This document shows positions 5,671 to 6,870 of a stretch of 6,870 nucleotides of DNA, one piece after another. The stretch spans positions 1-6,870 of the forward strand of contig JACCSH010000090.1 of NCBI GenBank assembly GCA_013813125.1. The letters run 5' to 3'. Below the pieces are notes generated by a model. That model was given only the letters and a program-made list of their open reading frames with translations. It did no database searches and was not told the DNA's origin. The translations under genes and the position numbers were made by a program. Source of the stretch: Nocardioidaceae bacterium. Lineage in GTDB: Bacteria; Actinomycetota; Actinomycetes; Propionibacteriales; Nocardioidaceae. Numbering within the stretch: the first letter of the stretch is position 1; each line of letters opens with the position of its first letter.

Positions 5671-6693
5671 GTGACGACAGCGACCGAGGTGCCTGTGACG
5701 ACCGACATGGATGGCGACGAGCTGAACGCCGAGGACGCCTGGAACACCGTCCGTCACCACGGGCTACGCGCGCTGGCTGTCGAGTCGTTTCTCCGCTTCC
5801 GTTTCGGAGATGGGTTCACGAACAGCCGAGCCCTTGCGCTGCAGATGGCACTGTCGCTGGTGCCGTTCCTCCTTGCCCTCACCGGGCTTGCCGCGGACAT
5901 CGACGATGGTCGGACGGGAGAGGTGATCACCGCGACTGTTAGCGCGCTCACGCCCGGATCCGGAGGCGGTGAGGTTATCGGGCAGGCCCTGCCATCTGGC
6001 GAGCCAGGAGACGAAGCCGGTGAGATCGCACTCGGCTTCGGGCTCGCCTTTGCCCTGATCGCGATGACGACGGCAATGGCGCAGGTTGAGCGAGGTGCCA
6101 ACCGCCTCTACGGTATCCGCAGAGACCGACCGGCGTTGCGCAAGTACGGTCGCGCCGCCGTGATGACAGCCGCCCTCGCGGTGCCCGTAGGCCTGGGTTT
6201 TCTGCTGCTTGTGGCTGGCGGACCCCTCGGGGACGCGATGGCTCAAACGTACGGCTGGTCAACCTCCCAGGAACGCTGGTGGGACGTGCTGCGCTGGCCG
6301 ATCGGGCTGGTGTCGACGACCTTCACAGTCGCGGTGCTGCTCGACCACTCCCCTCGACGTCGCCAACCTGCGCTGTCGTGGCTAGCGCTCGGTGCCGCCG
6401 TTGCCGTCGTGTTGACGATGCTGGCCTCGGGTCTGCTGGCGTTATACGTGCACTACAGCGGGTCGTTCGGCAGCGTCTACGGTCCGCTCGCTGGTGTGAT
6501 GGCTCTGTTGCTCTGGTGCTACCTGTCCGCTGGCGCTCTCTTCGCCGGTACGGCGGTCGCGGCTCAGCTGGAAGCGTTGCGGGCCGGGCTCACCGAGCCG
6601 GTCCTGCCCGACCCGGGGCCGACCCTCGAAGTCCAGCGGATCCCTGACGGACGTACGGTTGTAGATCAGCGCGGACTGCGACGCGGGCTGTAG
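5671..6693 (+). CDS. YihY/BrkB family (UPF0761-like) inner membrane protein
   Basis: This 340-aa protein (from GTG 5671) is a polytopic membrane protein of the YihY/virulence factor BrkB family. The molecular function of the family is not firmly known; early claims that it is RNase BN were corrected. Hydrophobic helices lie at about 57-76, 118-137, 162-186, 209-226, 234-261 and 270-300, the six-helix pattern of the family. The last one, YGPLAGVMALLLWCYLSAGALF, is its most conserved element. The soluble loop at about 77-117 is Gly/Asp/Glu-rich. A cytosolic tail of about 40 residues is hydrophilic and ends RRGL. The start is uncertain: GTG 5671 has AGGA 7 nt upstream, ATG 5650 has a poor ribosome site, and ATG 5707 would also keep the whole membrane domain. 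The frame runs back to 5503, but that part looks like promoter DNA. It is divergent from the HNH gene and upstream of the cold-shock gene. Confidence 0.88.
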   Translation: MTTATEVPVTTDMDGDELNAEDAWNTVRHHGLRALAVESFLRFRFGDGFTNSRALALQMALSLVPFLLALTGLAADIDDGRTGEVITATVSALTPGSGGGEVIGQALPSGEPGDEAGEIALGFGLAFALIAMTTAMAQVERGANRLYGIRRDRPALRKYGRAAVMTAALAVPVGLGFLLLVAGGPLGDAMAQTYGWSTSQERWWDVLRWPIGLVSTTFTVAVLLDHSPRRRQPALSWLALGAAVAVVLTMLASGLLALYVHYSGSFGSVYGPLAGVMALLLWCYLSAGALFAGTAVAAQLEALRAGLTEPVLPDPGPTLEVQRIPDGRTVVDQRGLRRGL

Positions 6694-6696
6694 GCT
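6691..6696 (+). promoter_or_regulatory. Putative -10 box TAGGCT for the cold-shock gene
   Basis: TAGGCT overlaps the YihY stop codon and fits TANNNT. A start near 6703 would put the SD-covering hairpin at the very 5' end of the mRNA. No -35 at normal spacing was seen (TTGTAG at 6659 is 26 nt away), so this is tentative. Confidence 0.25.
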
Positions 6697-6703
6697 AGTT
6701 CGT

Positions 6704-6722
6704 GCCTCCGCGCGTCGGAGGT
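6704..6722 (+). promoter_or_regulatory. Hairpin enclosing the csp Shine-Dalgarno sequence
   Basis: CCTCCG at 6705-6710 pairs perfectly with CGGAGG at 6716-6721 around the 5-nt loop CGCGT, with an extra G-T pair at 6704/6722. The 3' arm contains the whole GGAGG (6717-6721) that lies 7 nt before the ATG at 6729. The fold would hide the ribosome site. Because TTGATTT follows directly, the same hairpin could alternatively act as an intrinsic terminator for the YihY transcript. Confidence 0.55.
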
Positions 6723-6728
6723 TGATTT

Positions 6729-6870
6729 ATGTCCAGACACCACAGTTCTGAGGTTCAAGTGCCAATCGGCAAAGTCAAGTGGTACGACGCTGAGAAAGGC
6801 TTCGGCTTCCTCACCACCGACGATGGTGGCGACGTCTTCGTCCGATCCGACTCGTTGCCCCCTGGCGTGG
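6729..6870 (+). CDS. Cold-shock protein, CspA/CspB family (5' part, runs off the window)
   Basis: The first 47 codons encode a cold-shock domain, a small OB-fold that binds single-stranded RNA and DNA and acts as an RNA chaperone or antiterminator. After a 10-13 residue hydrophilic leader comes [15 protein letters not shown] (14-28) with RNP1 KGFGFL at 23-28, then RNP2-like VFVRS at 36-40, with Arg where E. coli CspA has His, as in actinobacterial CspB-type proteins. The ATG at 6729 has a perfect GGAGG 7 nt upstream. An in-frame GTG at 6759, with GAGG 5 nt upstream, would give the shorter V/M-P-I-G-K-V start common in related proteins. The 3' end lies outside the window, so it cannot be told whether this is a compact single-domain Csp or the longer actinobacterial form with a C-terminal extension. 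Confidence 0.9.
   Translation, partial: MSRHHSSEVQVPIGKVKWYDAEKGFGFLTTDDGGDVFVRSDSLPPGV

Noticed and set aside
5454..5747. Extending the HNH protein upstream to the ATG at 5747
   Set aside because: The extension is unlike the family, runs antisense through the start of the YihY gene, and crosses the promoter region and direct repeat.

Overview
The window is GC-rich DNA with strong G/C preference at third codon positions. A DUF222/HNH (13E12-type) endonuclease, a PGYGQ-rich tail and a [18 protein letters not shown] cold-shock protein together point to a high-GC Gram-positive actinobacterium. The HNH variant and the cold-shock protein would suit the Nocardioides/Propionibacteriales or a nearby order, but the genus cannot be fixed from sequence alone.

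Layout from left to right. (1) 81-2236, plus strand: a two-gene ABC-2 export cassette. The ATPase carries a long, repetitive Gly/Tyr/Gln/Pro tail, and the six-helix permease is joined to it by an ATGA stop/start overlap. (2) 2237-2463: a non-coding gap holding about five tandem CAC(G/C)TG-containing repeats. (3) 2464-3939, plus strand: one 491-residue protein that joins a complete HAD-type phosphatase to a complete LarE-type PP-loop sulfur transferase. A perfect 12-bp inverted repeat lies inside its 3' end. (4) 3940-4121: a short convergent gap with weak hairpins. (5) 4122-5453, minus strand: a DUF222 plus HNH endonuclease-like protein. (6) 5454-5670: a divergent promoter region with a 13-bp direct repeat. 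(7) 5671-6693, plus strand: a YihY/BrkB-family membrane protein. (8) 6729 to the window end, plus strand: the start of a CspA/CspB-type cold-shock protein, whose Shine-Dalgarno sequence lies inside a GC hairpin.

Only the ABC ATPase and permease clearly work together. The other genes look like separate transcription units. No rRNA, tRNA, CRISPR array, transposase or integrase was seen. The items most worth following are the HAD-LarE fusion with a three-cysteine LarE domain and no other lar gene in view, the low-complexity tail on the ABC ATPase, the hairpin over the csp ribosome binding site, and the tandem repeats ahead of the fusion gene.
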